Shown: in pieces, positions 1 through 7,549 of the stretch
Numbering within the stretch: position 1 is the first letter of the stretch
How the letters are laid out: the number at the start of each line of letters is the position of its first letter
Source of the DNA: a virus
Strand: one strand, 5' to 3'
DNA length: 20,475 nt
Virus record (IMG/VR): IMGVR_UViG_3300031167_000050
Span: 1 to 20,475 of that record
Made by a program: the position numbers and the translations under genes
The notes under the pieces: generated by a model
Told to the model about the DNA's origin: nothing
Database searches by the model: none
The model's input: only the letters and a program-made list of their open reading frames with translations

Positions 1-326
1 GACGAAATAGGCGCGCCAGTAAGGAATCCACCAACTTGCGCTAAATCTCTACCACTAATACCATCATCTTTCCAGTAGTCATAGTAATCTTGAACTTCTT
101 TTTCTCTTGGTGTTAATGCTGGTCCAGCTGGAGTTGGAGCTTCAAAATTATAGTTTCCGTCACTAATATTACCAGCAATATCAAGACCAGCAGACAAAGC
201 AGGATTGACTGATTGCTGACTATCAAGCCAACGTCTATAATACTGATTCTGTCTAAACATACCGTCTTGACCTAATAAGTTATTAAGCCCTGCATTAGCT
301 GTTAAATTTTCTAGTGCTGTTGACAT
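1..326 (-). CDS. Partial virion protein, N-terminus only (unknown)
   Basis: The first 108 codons of a minus-strand gene are present; the rest lies beyond the left edge. It starts MSTALENLTANAGLNNLLG directly after the stop of the upstream gene (TAAATG, no gap), so it belongs to the same operon. The visible part is hydrophilic, rich in Asn, Gln, Asp and Tyr, with an aromatic charged stretch (QDYYDYWKDDG) and no signal peptide or obvious domain. Being next after the adaptor, propeller and fibre-like genes, it could be an internal virion (ejection) protein or another tail component, but this rests on position only. I do not recognise the family. Confidence 0.7.
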   Translation of the reverse strand, partial: MSTALENLTANAGLNNLLGQDGMFRQNQYYRRWLDSQQSVNPALSAGLDIAGNISDGNYNFEAPTPAGPALTPREKEVQDYYDYWKDDGISGRDLAQVGGFLTGAPIS

Positions 327-773
327 TTAAGCTCCGTTATCTCTTCTAAGTGAGCAACTTGTTCCACCATTGTGTGAGGTGTTAGCACCTGTAACTGAAT
401 GACCTTCCCATAGATAAAAGGAAGCCGAGCCATTTCCTGTAAAAGTACCATCGCTTGTAACCATACGATATCCTGTATTTAGTATTACATCCCATCGTGT
501 ATCGCCACCTGGTCCTACACTGTAAGAGGAGGATTTGATAGCGGCAACATAGGTACTCTTTAGTTGAGCAATAGCGTTTTCTAAGTTCTGTGAATCAGGT
601 GCTAAGCTAAAACTATAAAGCGTAGTCTCTGATGAATAATCTCCAACACCCCAAACCTTGGTACTTCCAAAGTAAACCTCGCCTACCGCAGAAGGAGAGC
701 TTACAGTAGAACCGTTACTCTCTATCGTATGAGTGTACCAGTTTAAAGAAGTACCGTTGAAAGTTATTGACAT
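327..773 (-). CDS. Putative tail tip or fibre accessory protein (unknown)
   Basis: A 148-residue protein with no family that I recognise. It is rich in Ser, Thr, Gly and Asn with regularly spaced Trp, Tyr and Phe (NWYTHTIES, VYFGSTKVWGVGDYSS, FYLWEGHSV), the pattern of a beta-sandwich or virion surface protein. There is no signal peptide or membrane segment. A short helical stretch near residues 60-80 (NLENAIAQLKSTYVAAIK) is the only obviously helical part. Its ATG overlaps the stop of the upstream gene by one base (TAATG) and its own stop abuts the next start, so it is co-translated with tail genes. A structural role is inferred from context and composition. Confidence 0.75.
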   Translation of the reverse strand: MSITFNGTSLNWYTHTIESNGSTVSSPSAVGEVYFGSTKVWGVGDYSSETTLYSFSLAPDSQNLENAIAQLKSTYVAAIKSSSYSVGPGGDTRWDVILNTGYRMVTSDGTFTGNGSASFYLWEGHSVTGANTSHNGGTSCSLRRDNGA

Positions 774-1174
774 TATGTTGTACTAATAGTTAATGTTGTT
801 CCTGACAACGAAGCCTTCACACCACCAAGTGCAGAAGATGTCGCAGCAGGTAAAGTGTAAGTAGTTATACCAGCAACTACAGCCGCAGCCGCAGTAGTTA
901 CAAATGCTGTTGTGGCTAATTTAGTTGTATTGTCTCCAGTAGTAGGAGTTGGTCCAGTTGCCTCGCCTACAATGGTCGCTGTTCCAGAAACCGTTAAGTT
1001 GTTAATAGCGAAGGCTTCACTAGATGATCCATTTAGATTAGCTTTAGTATTAACTGCTGTTTGAACAGCTGAAAACTCAGTGTTAAAATCTGTTCCAGAG
1101 ATTACCTTGGCTGCATCTGAATCAGATAAAGCGTCTTTACCACTCCAGTTTACTGCAATTGTATAGTTACTCAT
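773..1174 (-). CDS. Short tail-fibre-like protein
   Basis: A 133-residue protein of low-complexity Ala/Thr/Ser-rich composition. The N-terminal part (YTIAVNWSGKDALSDSDAAKVI) followed by a helical stretch with FNTEFSAVQTAVNTKANLNG resembles the linker and start segments of phage tail fibre or needle proteins; the later part contains TTKLATTAFV and ALGGVKASLSGTTLTIS, a beta-repeat seen in fibre shafts. It lacks a recognisable receptor-binding tip, so it may be a short fibre or a fibre-attachment piece. The start overlaps the propeller gene stop by four bases (ATGA). The call is by composition and context, not by a full family match. Confidence 0.7.
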   Translation of the reverse strand: MSNYTIAVNWSGKDALSDSDAAKVISGTDFNTEFSAVQTAVNTKANLNGSSSEAFAINNLTVSGTATIVGEATGPTPTTGDNTTKLATTAFVTTAAAAVVAGITTYTLPAATSSALGGVKASLSGTTLTISTT

Positions 1175-2727
1175 CGTATCTTCCCTTGTTTATATAATAA
1201 TGTCATATCTTGTAATGAAGAGGTAGAGCCATTGGTTTCACCACTCATCTCTAGTTGTAAATACTTAGCACTTCCTGTTAGAGGAATATTGTATTCTTTC
1301 ATTCCAAAAATAGGTGCGAATTTAGATGTACCAAATAAAGATGTTGTAGCTCCAAATAAAGAAGCTGTTCCCGAGCTTCCTGGATTTAGCAAGAAGTTTG
1401 TTGTATTAGATGGCTCGATACTAAAGTCTTTATACCACTTAACACCAATAGTAGTTCCTGATCCACCTGAAATTACAGCTTTAATCTTCTTTAGGATAGA
1501 AGCCATAGCGCCTTGACCCAAGTCTATCCAAGTAGTTTTAAATGTTCCTGTGTAAGATGCAGACGTATAAGTTCCACCGCTCACATAATCCTTATCATAA
1601 TACCCTTCATAAGTAGCTATTGATCCCGCTATCTGACCTATTAAAAAGCCCTTAGAGTCTGTGTAAGCCATGCTAGATGGGTTTCTATCATCATCGAATG
1701 ACCATGTTGTTATTCTTGGAGTGCCTGAAGGAGTTTCATGCTTAATATCAAAGACATAGGTTATGTTTAAATCAACAAAAGATAAAACATAAGTACCTTC
1801 GTTCTCAACATACAACGCTTTAGCATTTGAACTTTGAGAGATGTTTCTAATAATTGTATCTTTGATTGTTAAAGATAAGTCTTGTAGTGGTACATTATCC
1901 TTCTCTGTTGTTCTGCTTAAAGACCTTACACCTGTTGAAGATAGGAAGTATAAATCATCACCAACCGACTGTATTGAGTCTCTTGAAACACAACCAATAC
2001 CTCTAATAACTTCGTCTAATACCATAGTAGATGGTTCAGATGGTCCGCCATATATGACGATGTTACTCTTACCAAAGATAACTAGCTTTCCATAGAATGG
2101 AGCAATAGCTACAATATCATCTGTTCCCCAAACGGTTTTCAAATCAACCGCACCAGCAGCACCTGAACTCCACTTATGAGCATTTAAAGTATCAGAGTAA
2201 TAAACAACATCCTTCTCTTCAGTAATACCGCCTACCCATAGCCTTCCGTAGAATCCCATTCCACAGCTTGGATTAAAAGTGGTTACACCAGCGGGTGCGT
2301 TATATCCAGAAGTAGCAGGCAACGCCGCCCAAGTAGTGCCATCCAACTCTATAGGTATATGACCAGATTGAACGCAGTATAGCTCACGATTAAAGTCTAT
2401 CATTTGCCAGTCAGAGGCAGAGCCTCCAGTAGCATAAGCAGCAGTCCAAGGGGAGTTAGGGGCAGTAAAGTCTACTGTGTACATATTAGTACCTACAGCG
2501 GCAACTACAACACCCGTACTTGTCTCACCTATAGCACCAATCTTAGCAGTTGTCTTTAATATATTCTGCTTAACGCCTTTTCTAAATGAGATACGACCTG
2601 ATTCTCTTAAAACAATATTATCCGCTTCAGTTAACCATGATTGATCGATAGCGGCAGGATTTGCCTGAACGTTTAAACCATTCAGTCCTAAATTATCTAA
2701 TGGAGTATATTCTAATCTAGCTGACAT
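1171..2727 (-). CDS. Tail hub / stabilisation beta-propeller protein (P22 gp10 or T7 tail-tube-B-like)
   Basis: A protein of about 518 residues that probably forms the distal tail tube or hub below the adaptor. It opens with YTPLDNLGLNGLNVQANPAA, followed by SWLTEADNIVLRESGRISFRKG, the usual 'list of fixed values plus coordinates' opening of these proteins, then repeated beta-blades (GRLWVGG, GKLVIFGKSNIVIYGG, DDLYFLSSTGVRSLS). Known relatives are phage stabilisation and tail tubular B proteins of roughly 470-800 residues. The open frame extends back to a GTG at 2757, but that would overlap the upstream gene by 41 bases; the ATG at 2727 (MSARLEY) leaves an 11-base overlap and I prefer it. It lies just downstream of the adaptor gene, as expected for tail assembly. 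Confidence 0.8.
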   Translation of the reverse strand: MSARLEYTPLDNLGLNGLNVQANPAAIDQSWLTEADNIVLRESGRISFRKGVKQNILKTTAKIGAIGETSTGVVVAAVGTNMYTVDFTAPNSPWTAAYATGGSASDWQMIDFNRELYCVQSGHIPIELDGTTWAALPATSGYNAPAGVTTFNPSCGMGFYGRLWVGGITEEKDVVYYSDTLNAHKWSSGAAGAVDLKTVWGTDDIVAIAPFYGKLVIFGKSNIVIYGGPSEPSTMVLDEVIRGIGCVSRDSIQSVGDDLYFLSSTGVRSLSRTTEKDNVPLQDLSLTIKDTIIRNISQSSNAKALYVENEGTYVLSFVDLNITYVFDIKHETPSGTPRITTWSFDDDRNPSSMAYTDSKGFLIGQIAGSIATYEGYYDKDYVSGGTYTSASYTGTFKTTWIDLGQGAMASILKKIKAVISGGSGTTIGVKWYKDFSIEPSNTTNFLLNPGSSGTASLFGATTSLFGTSKFAPIFGMKEYNIPLTGSAKYLQLEMSGETNGSTSSLQDMTLLYKQGKIR

Positions 2728-3385
2728 ACCAATCACTTTCGTATTTAGTATTGCCACTGTCTAGCATGATAGCTTGATTAAGTATTTCTTTGTATTCCAT
2801 AGCTATTACACTAGATTGAGTTCCACCGTCTTCACCACGCTCTGCTACAGCTCTCATCCAAGCACCAATAACAACAGGCTTTTCTGGTATTTTAATTGCG
2901 GTAGCTGAAAGTTTTAATACATCTTGATATTTAACAATGTCAAATGAAATGGTTTGGACTTTATTAGGCTTAGGCTCAAAATCAATCTTTAAGTTGTTTG
3001 AAGAGTCAACACCGTTAAAAGCATAATATGAAGGATCGCCTGAATTATCGCTAGGGTATTTCATTGCATTTAAATGTGTACGACTAATCTGATTAAGGTG
3101 AGTGCCTTGATCTTGATTTATAACATCGATAACTTTTATCTCTTGTCCAGACGATAAATTATAGTTTCTAGTGCCTACTACTGTAGGTACGTCAACAGTT
3201 TCACGAAGGACTAGCCAATCGTGGTAAGCTTCAATATTACTTTTAGAGTCGTTAATCAGTGAGCCAATAACCTTCTGATAGTCGGTTACTGTTGTGCTGT
3301 CATTGATATTACCCGACCAGTCGGTAGCAATGGTTTCTTCTCTCAACCTGATTAGGACTTCATTGATAAGTTCTCTAAAGGTCAT
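2717..3385 (-). CDS. Head-tail adaptor (gp4 / tail tubular protein A-like)
   Basis: A 222-residue protein whose N-terminus (MTFRELINEVLIRLREE) and following helical segment (SLINDSKSNIEAYHDWLVLRETVDV) match the pattern of podoviral adaptor proteins that ring the portal exit and carry the tail. The middle is beta-rich (TVVGTRNYNLSSG, KIDFEPKP) and the C-terminal helices (PVVIGAWMRAVAERGEDGG followed by a conserved-looking EYKEILNQAIMLD) also fit. The start is supported by GGAGA six bases upstream, and a sigma70-like promoter lies at 3406-3435. The order adaptor then propeller is the normal podovirus arrangement. Family assignment is by recognition, without alignment. Confidence 0.8.
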   Translation of the reverse strand: MTFRELINEVLIRLREETIATDWSGNINDSTTVTDYQKVIGSLINDSKSNIEAYHDWLVLRETVDVPTVVGTRNYNLSSGQEIKVIDVINQDQGTHLNQISRTHLNAMKYPSDNSGDPSYYAFNGVDSSNNLKIDFEPKPNKVQTISFDIVKYQDVLKLSATAIKIPEKPVVIGAWMRAVAERGEDGGTQSSVIAMEYKEILNQAIMLDSGNTKYESDWYVS

Positions 3386-3405
3386 TAGGTTCTCCGTTTG
3401 GTTGC

Positions 3406-3435
3406 ATTATAATACAAAAACTTCAGTTAAATCAA
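3406..3435 (-). promoter_or_regulatory. Sigma70-type promoter for the tail gene cluster
   Basis: On the minus strand a TTGATT box (3430-3435), an 18-base spacer and a perfect TATAAT (3406-3411) sit in the short gap before the adaptor gene. Transcription would start near 3399, leaving a very short leader with the ribosome-binding site. This would let the tail genes be transcribed separately from the membrane and secreted genes upstream. Confidence 0.5.
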
Positions 3436-3543
3436 TTACTTAGAAGATTTCTTTTTAGTTGTCTCTTTCTTTTTAGTTTCACCTTTAAGTTCTGCTTTTG
3501 CTTTTACTTTTTTATTTGTAACTTCTATGTTATATCTTAACAT
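3436..3543 (-). CDS. 35-residue lysine-rich small protein (unknown)
   Basis: A short frame, MLRYNIEVTNKKVKAKAELK onward, ending in a Lys/Thr/Ser tail with three KKK clusters and no acidic balance beyond a few Glu. It is preceded by AAGGAGAAATAAG directly before the ATG, a strong ribosome-binding site whose 16 bases including the ATG are identical to those in front of the major capsid gene. This good initiation signal, plus exact fit between the upstream small gene and the downstream promoter, is why I count it as real. Function unknown; a nucleic-acid- or envelope-binding basic peptide is possible. It is below usual ORF length cut-offs. Confidence 0.6.
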   Translation of the reverse strand: MLRYNIEVTNKKVKAKAELKGETKKKETTKKKSSK

Positions 3544-3558
3544 CTTATTTCTCCTTTA

Positions 3559-3723
3559 TTATTGAGGTTGTGGACATTTACAGTCACACGTTTGTTGTGG
3601 ATTTATCATTTGCATACTACCTTGCATTACCTGTTGAGGCATTGACATCATTTGATTAAAGAAAGCAAAAGCTGTTGCTGTTACAATCATACTTGCTAAA
3701 AAGATTATTGTAGATTTATTCAT
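3559..3723 (-). CDS. 54-residue membrane/secreted small protein with CxCxC tail
   Basis: The frame begins MNKSTIIFLASMIVTATAFA, an N-terminal signal peptide or membrane anchor, continues with a Met/Gln-rich stretch (six Met within residues 25-39), and ends in TCDCKCPQPQ. Its ATG overlaps the stop of the upstream membrane protein by four bases (ATGA), which argues for coupled translation. The C-terminal CxCxC could bind metal or form disulphides outside the cytoplasm. There is no lipobox, so it is not clearly a lipoprotein. I know no family for it. It sits in the cluster of membrane and secreted proteins that may handle lysis or the envelope. Confidence 0.65.
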   Translation of the reverse strand: MNKSTIIFLASMIVTATAFAFFNQMMSMPQQVMQGSMQMINPQQTCDCKCPQPQ

Positions 3724-4064
3724 AGTGATAACGGGTTTCCTGTTGAGTTTACTTTAGTATCAACACGATCTTGGTCTTTTCTTAATGCTTTTATTTTTTC
3801 AGACAAGCTAATGATAGCTCCTGAGTTTACTCTTGTAATTGCTTCTAGCGCAGTATCGTCATATGTATATGTATAAACAGGTGTTTTTTCATGAGAAGAA
3901 ACATTTAGTGCCTCTATATCAGCTAGTACCGTCTCGTACTTCTGAAGAGCTAACATCCCTGAGAATACTAAACCACCAATAGCAATAGCTATAGTTACAA
4001 TCCAGCTTGCTGACATCTTCTTACCTTCTAATGCTTCTTTAATAAAATTGATTATTGCTTCCAT
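3720..4064 (-). CDS. Small membrane protein with periplasmic coiled coil (inner-membrane spanin-like?)
   Basis: A 114-residue protein with one clear membrane segment (about residues 18-42, SWIVTIAIAIGGLVFSGMLAL) after a short charged N-terminus, followed by a hydrophilic tail with helical, heptad-like stretches (VLADIEALN; ISLSEKIKALRKDQDRVDTKV). That topology fits an i-spanin or other envelope-associated phage protein but is not diagnostic. The start ATG lies inside the end of the upstream gene (26-base overlap) and is preceded by AGGGA five bases upstream. The stop overlaps the 54-residue gene (ATGA). No enzymatic motif is visible. Confidence 0.7.
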   Translation of the reverse strand: MEAIINFIKEALEGKKMSASWIVTIAIAIGGLVFSGMLALQKYETVLADIEALNVSSHEKTPVYTYTYDDTALEAITRVNSGAIISLSEKIKALRKDQDRVDTKVNSTGNPLSL

Positions 4065-5253
4065 ACCATTCCCTGTTATCGTTAATTTTTACGCTATTGT
4101 AACCGTTTAAGATGCCACTATCGGTCATTCCTATCGAACTATAAAATGCTTGGTCTTGATACCAATCATCGTTATCTTCTAATTCTACTGACTCACTCAA
4201 TGTGATACCTGTGTAACTGCTTATATCTACTGTGTCCACCAGTGCTACTTGTGTCATAACTGTGATGGACTTAATTAGGTTTAATGTTTGCAGCGCATCT
4301 GTTGTAGCTTCACCAACTTGTACGTCTTGCTTGGCTGTTGTAGTCTTAGCAATAACTACTATAGACTTCTTGATAGTCTTCTTAACTTGCTTCTTGACGG
4401 TCTTCTTAACCACCTTTTTTACTTGCTTCTTAACTGACTTTTTTGCTACTACTTTGGTGGCAGGTTTAACTACAGTCTTGGCTTGAACTTTTGGAGCTAC
4501 TACAGCTACTGTTTTAACCTCAGCCTTAGTCTCTTCTTTTACTTCGACCACTACTTCAGCAACCTCAACCGTCTCTACTACTTCGACCACTTCCTCGACA
4601 ACCTCTTCAGCTACCTCCTCAACTATTTCCACCAAAGGTTCTAGCTGTATCTCTTCAACCTTCATTACTTCACCACCATTATCAATAATATCGTTAATGA
4701 TTTCCTCAAGAATCTCATCAGCAACCTTATCGTGATAGTCTATAGATAGTGTAGGGTTCGTTAATCTAATATCATCAGTACCACCTCTATCAGATATACC
4801 ACCGATAGTGAATGATATAAACTCAACATCAGGTAGTATTAGAGGGTTACTGTATATACCTGAGATAGTTACATAGTTATTACCTGCAGCACCAACGTCA
4901 TAAGAGCCTACTTCTGAATCTAGTGAGTTACTATTAGCATCATACAAAACCACACCTGCGTAGATAGTAGCATCAACAACAGACATATAATCCACAGACC
5001 AATTAATACCACTCATAAGTTGGTCTTCACCCACATAATCAGATACCTTGACCAACTCGTCTGTTTTATTAAGATGGTTAGGACTGCCTGTAAATATAAC
5101 GGGGTCAGTAGGGCTATGGCTATGAATGTTCGGGTAGTCATAGATACCATCTAAGAATCCGTCAGTAGGATTAGGGTCTAGGACGTTGCCCGTGTTTAGT
5201 GCTTGGCTAGTTCCAATTAGAAGTAGAAGGTTTAAAGCTAGTAACTTTTTCAA
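4039..5253 (-). CDS. Secreted protein with adjacent acidic and lysine-repeat segments (unknown)
   Basis: A 404-residue protein that starts at TTG, supported by GGGAG six bases upstream, and opens with a signal peptide (MKKLLALNLLLLIGTSQA). Residues about 20-175 are beta-rich and look like a folded extracellular domain. Residues about 198-245 are Glu/Val repeats (EEVVEEVVEVVETVE). They are followed at about 255-297 by a strongly basic KKxV repeat of period four (KKSVKKQVKKVVKKTVKKQ). A further non-repetitive acidic and aromatic C-terminus ends in REWYGSNNQFY. The gene overlaps its upstream neighbour by 47 bases and the next by 26. Function is unknown; an envelope- or surface-binding role is a guess from the signal peptide and charge pattern. 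Confidence 0.75.
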   Translation of the reverse strand: MKKLLALNLLLLIGTSQALNTGNVLDPNPTDGFLDGIYDYPNIHSHSPTDPVIFTGSPNHLNKTDELVKVSDYVGEDQLMSGINWSVDYMSVVDATIYAGVVLYDANSNSLDSEVGSYDVGAAGNNYVTISGIYSNPLILPDVEFISFTIGGISDRGGTDDIRLTNPTLSIDYHDKVADEILEEIINDIIDNGGEVMKVEEIQLEPLVEIVEEVAEEVVEEVVEVVETVEVAEVVVEVKEETKAEVKTVAVVAPKVQAKTVVKPATKVVAKKSVKKQVKKVVKKTVKKQVKKTIKKSIVVIAKTTTAKQDVQVGEATTDALQTLNLIKSITVMTQVALVDTVDISSYTGITLSESVELEDNDDWYQDQAFYSSIGMTDSGILNGYNSVKINDNREWYGSNNQFY

Positions 5254-5797
5254 CTTTGACTCCCGTGTTTAGTGAACCGTCTTTGTTTAAGTAGCCTGCG
5301 TCAATAAGTATTTGCTTATTAGCTACATATTCTTGAAAGTCAGGTCTCAGCTCAGGGTAAGCGTTCCAATATCCTGCAGCTGCACTACCAATCTTACCTT
5401 TAGCAGGACAAGGTGTGCCTGACATAATCATAGCTTGGAATACTCTAGGGTCTTGACATAATAAAGCAATAGAGGCTACCTTCATACCACCCTTACGCAA
5501 TTCACGACTAAGTTTGAGTCTCTCACAGTTAGCATCAATCACAGTAGTACCAAATGATAATCCAATCACATTTGATTGAACACCACCACTAACACCACTA
5601 ACACATACATCAGAATTACTTACTGAGATACTTGGAGCTTTAGCACCACCTACAGGTTGGTTCTTATGGTCAACCGTAGAGGCGCTTGTGTTGTTTGAAG
5701 TAGAATTAACAGTTGAGTTTGATGTAGTAGTGGTTGTATAGGTGTTGTCAACAGCGTGAGCTGTAGTAACAAGCAATGCTAGTAATAGTGCTTTCAT
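5207..5797 (-). CDS. Secreted marine-phage-type hypothetical protein
   Basis: A 196-residue protein with a signal peptide (MKALLLALLVTTAHA) and then a Thr/Ser/Asn-rich linker (about residues 19-45). The conserved-looking core around residues 90-135 reads CERLKLSRELRKGGMK, ASIALLCQDPRVFQAM and GTPCPAKGKIG. I associate this LSR-LRK-GM...ALLCQDPRV...AGTPCP pattern with uncharacterised proteins of marine phages near holin genes. Cysteines in the core could form disulphides in the periplasm. The ATG overlaps the preceding stop by one base (TAATG), with GGGGAG just upstream. A role in lysis or envelope passage is possible from position only. Confidence 0.75.
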   Translation of the reverse strand: MKALLLALLVTTAHAVDNTYTTTTTSNSTVNSTSNNTSASTVDHKNQPVGGAKAPSISVSNSDVCVSGVSGGVQSNVIGLSFGTTVIDANCERLKLSRELRKGGMKVASIALLCQDPRVFQAMIMSGTPCPAKGKIGSAAAGYWNAYPELRPDFQEYVANKQILIDAGYLNKDGSLNTGVKVEKVTSFKPSTSNWN

Positions 5798-6228
5798 TAT
5801 CTCCCCTTAGCAAGTGATGCACCGAAGTACATTTCAACTATTAAGCTAGTCCATCCGAATATCTCATCATACTTAACCAAGCCTCTAACCATCGTATATT
5901 CAACAGTATCAGAAGTAATATCAAAACCTAGAAAGCTAATACCTTCAGTAACGATAGGAATAGCAGTAGGAAGGTCAAATATAATAGGAGCAAGGACATA
6001 AACAGTAATCAAGGCAAGCATCACCCAAATGATTAATCGTCTGTTTAAGGCAGCCATAGGGCTTTCTTTATTAGCAGCGATACGAGCAGCATCTACAGCT
6101 TGTGATCTAGCAGCAAACGCATCTAGCATTTGTGACTGTTGTTCTGCTTTAGCTTGTTGATTAAGAGCAAACAACTTCATTAAGAAGCCACCTAAGATAG
6201 GTGCTATGCTTGTTAATAGACTAATCAC
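5797..6228 (-). CDS. Holin-like membrane protein
   Basis: A 143-residue protein with a hydrophobic N-terminal segment (residues about 2-20, ISLLTSIAPILGGFLMKLFA), a charged Gln/Ala-rich helix (about 23-60), and a second strong membrane segment (about 65-90, LIIWVMLALITVYVLAPIIF); a weaker one may lie near the C-terminus (TSLIVEMYFGASLA). Similar proteins in marine phages are often annotated as holins, which form inner-membrane lesions at lysis. The start is GTG and overlaps the end of the hidden 43-residue gene by eight bases. No endolysin lies beside it in this window, so the holin call stays tentative. Confidence 0.7.
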   Translation of the reverse strand: MISLLTSIAPILGGFLMKLFALNQQAKAEQQSQMLDAFAARSQAVDAARIAANKESPMAALNRRLIIWVMLALITVYVLAPIIFDLPTAIPIVTEGISFLGFDITSDTVEYTMVRGLVKYDEIFGWTSLIVEMYFGASLAKGR

Positions 6229-6352
6229 AAGACTTTAGCCAAGCATCTAACTTGAGCATTATTCGGTTACACATCAACTTAACCTTATTAATAGCAGTCA
6301 CCTTTAAGTATCTACCTCTACTGTCTCTAGTCTTTTGGTCTGTTCTAGCCAT
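6221..6352 (-). CDS. 43-residue basic small protein (unknown)
   Basis: A frame too short for usual ORF cut-offs fills the apparent gap between two membrane-protein genes. It reads MARTDQKTRDSRGRYLKVTA and continues with INKVKLMCNRIMLKLDAWLK before ending SCD. It overlaps the upstream gene by eight bases (ATGGCTAG) and the downstream GTG start by eight bases (GTGATTAG), the same overlap style used elsewhere here, and GAGGAT precedes the ATG. The protein is basic and helical, with two cysteines. Exact packing between both neighbours is the main evidence that it is a gene. Function unknown. Confidence 0.6.
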   Translation of the reverse strand: MARTDQKTRDSRGRYLKVTAINKVKLMCNRIMLKLDAWLKSCD

Positions 6353-6596
6353 GGTCTATCCTCATGTGTTTCCATATTTGGTCAATCTTTTTAGACTGAG
6401 CGTCTAGCATTTTCTCAATCTTTTCAGTCGTGTGAAGAAACTCATCACGATGTATAAAGTCTTTATGCAAACCTATCTGACAGCTAGTCATATTATGCTC
6501 TAAGTCTTTAATATCCTTCATTATTGATTTAACAACTCCGCCTGTTATAGCTGAGAGAACACTGACAAATGCCAATATTATTTCTGATAGTTCCAT
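6345..6596 (-). CDS. Small membrane-anchored coiled-coil protein
   Basis: An 83-residue protein with an N-terminal membrane segment (residues about 3-25, LSEIILAFVSVLSAITGGVV) and a hydrophilic helical remainder with heptad-like spacing (KDIKDLEHNM; TTEKIEKMLDAQSKKIDQIW). The layout resembles small phage holin-associated or i-spanin-like proteins such as those with a DUF-type single-TM plus coiled coil. AAGGAA lies upstream of the ATG. It begins the membrane/secreted cluster that continues to 3436, directly after the U32-like gene. No catalytic residues are seen. Confidence 0.7.
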   Translation of the reverse strand: MELSEIILAFVSVLSAITGGVVKSIMKDIKDLEHNMTSCQIGLHKDFIHRDEFLHTTEKIEKMLDAQSKKIDQIWKHMRIDHG

Positions 6597-6619
6597 TCAT
6601 AATTCCTTAATCATTTTTT

Positions 6620-7549
6620 TTATAATAAATAAAGGCACTGTTGCCTATCCCAATCGTCATCAAAAACATGGCTAATCATTTTTATAATAGGAAGCCTTAC
6701 AGCTTCCTCTGAATTTGGAGAGCGCCCACTCAATTTGAAATTCCTTACCCCTAGACTGTAAAGATTATCAACATCCTTCTTAGTAGATATAATAAAACCT
6801 TTATCTTGTTTAGTTTTCAAAGCAAGACCTTGTATGACTTTTTCTCTAGGGCATAGATTATTATATAAATCAACCTCCTTTCCAAAGTATAACTCTTGTT
6901 CTGTGTCTGTGGTCGCATTGTTACCCATAGCAACTAAGTCATAATGGTGTTTTCTTATACTGCAATTATAAGTACATCTCTCATCTAGTAACACTTCAAT
7001 TTTATTAATATTATTCAAAGACTCTATTAAGGCGTAATCTTTATTGTCGTCAGGGTGCAGAACAACTTTATCAAATCTATCTGTTAATGAGTTATAGTAA
7101 GATGCCGTTCTTTTATGTGGAAGGTCGTTAGTAACTTTAAGAATTGATGATTTTGTTTTTAGGTTGGGGTACTTATCTTTTATATAGTCAAAAAGATAAT
7201 CACTTGTAAGTATAACTCCATTACCCACATTAGGCTTGTTAGCGGTGTCTAGTAAAAAGTTACCAACATAGTCGCTTATATTAGTAGAGTCTATGTATGA
7301 ATTTGTAAATGTAAAGAAAGTATTAATACCAAGAGAGTTAGTCTCGTCTATGTATTCTGTTACTCTTTTCTCATCATTTAAACGAAAAGCTCCTGTTGTT
7401 CTTCCACCATTCCAACGTGTTAGTAAAGAGCCATATATTGTTCCTATAGGTAGTTTTTTTCCATAAGTGTTCTCAATATAATTCAAGAATGGCAAGGGTA
7501 GAGAGTGGAATAAACTAGGTAAGGAGAAATGACAATCAGTAAAATTCAT
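6620..7549 (-). CDS. U32-peptidase-like TIM-barrel protein, possible iron-sulphur enzyme
   Basis: A 309-residue protein. The C-terminal end has VDNLYSLGVRNFKLSGR (about residues 260-276), which closely matches the 'elGv..fKL.GR' signature of the U32 family (UbiU, UbiV, RlhA, TrhP), and an upstream barrel strand (DKVVLHPDD, then INKIEVLLDERCTYNC) also matches in order. Cysteines C192, C196 and C233 (with C305 at the C-terminus) are placed where U32 proteins ligate a [4Fe-4S] cluster. Members known from bacteria take part in rRNA/tRNA or ubiquinone hydroxylation, often with prephenate as oxygen-related cofactor source. A phage substrate is unknown. The start overlaps the hidden 57-residue gene (ATGA). 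The region is AT-rich with many ATA codons, suggesting acquired cargo. Confidence 0.6.
   Translation of the reverse strand: MNFTDCHFSLPSLFHSLPLPFLNYIENTYGKKLPIGTIYGSLLTRWNGGRTTGAFRLNDEKRVTEYIDETNSLGINTFFTFTNSYIDSTNISDYVGNFLLDTANKPNVGNGVILTSDYLFDYIKDKYPNLKTKSSILKVTNDLPHKRTASYYNSLTDRFDKVVLHPDDNKDYALIESLNNINKIEVLLDERCTYNCSIRKHHYDLVAMGNNATTDTEQELYFGKEVDLYNNLCPREKVIQGLALKTKQDKGFIISTKKDVDNLYSLGVRNFKLSGRSPNSEEAVRLPIIKMISHVFDDDWDRQQCLYLL

Noticed and set aside
2728-2757. Upstream GTG start of the propeller protein
   Set aside because: It would overlap the adaptor by 41 bases without a clear ribosome-binding site; the ATG at 2727 fits the compact overlaps used elsewhere.
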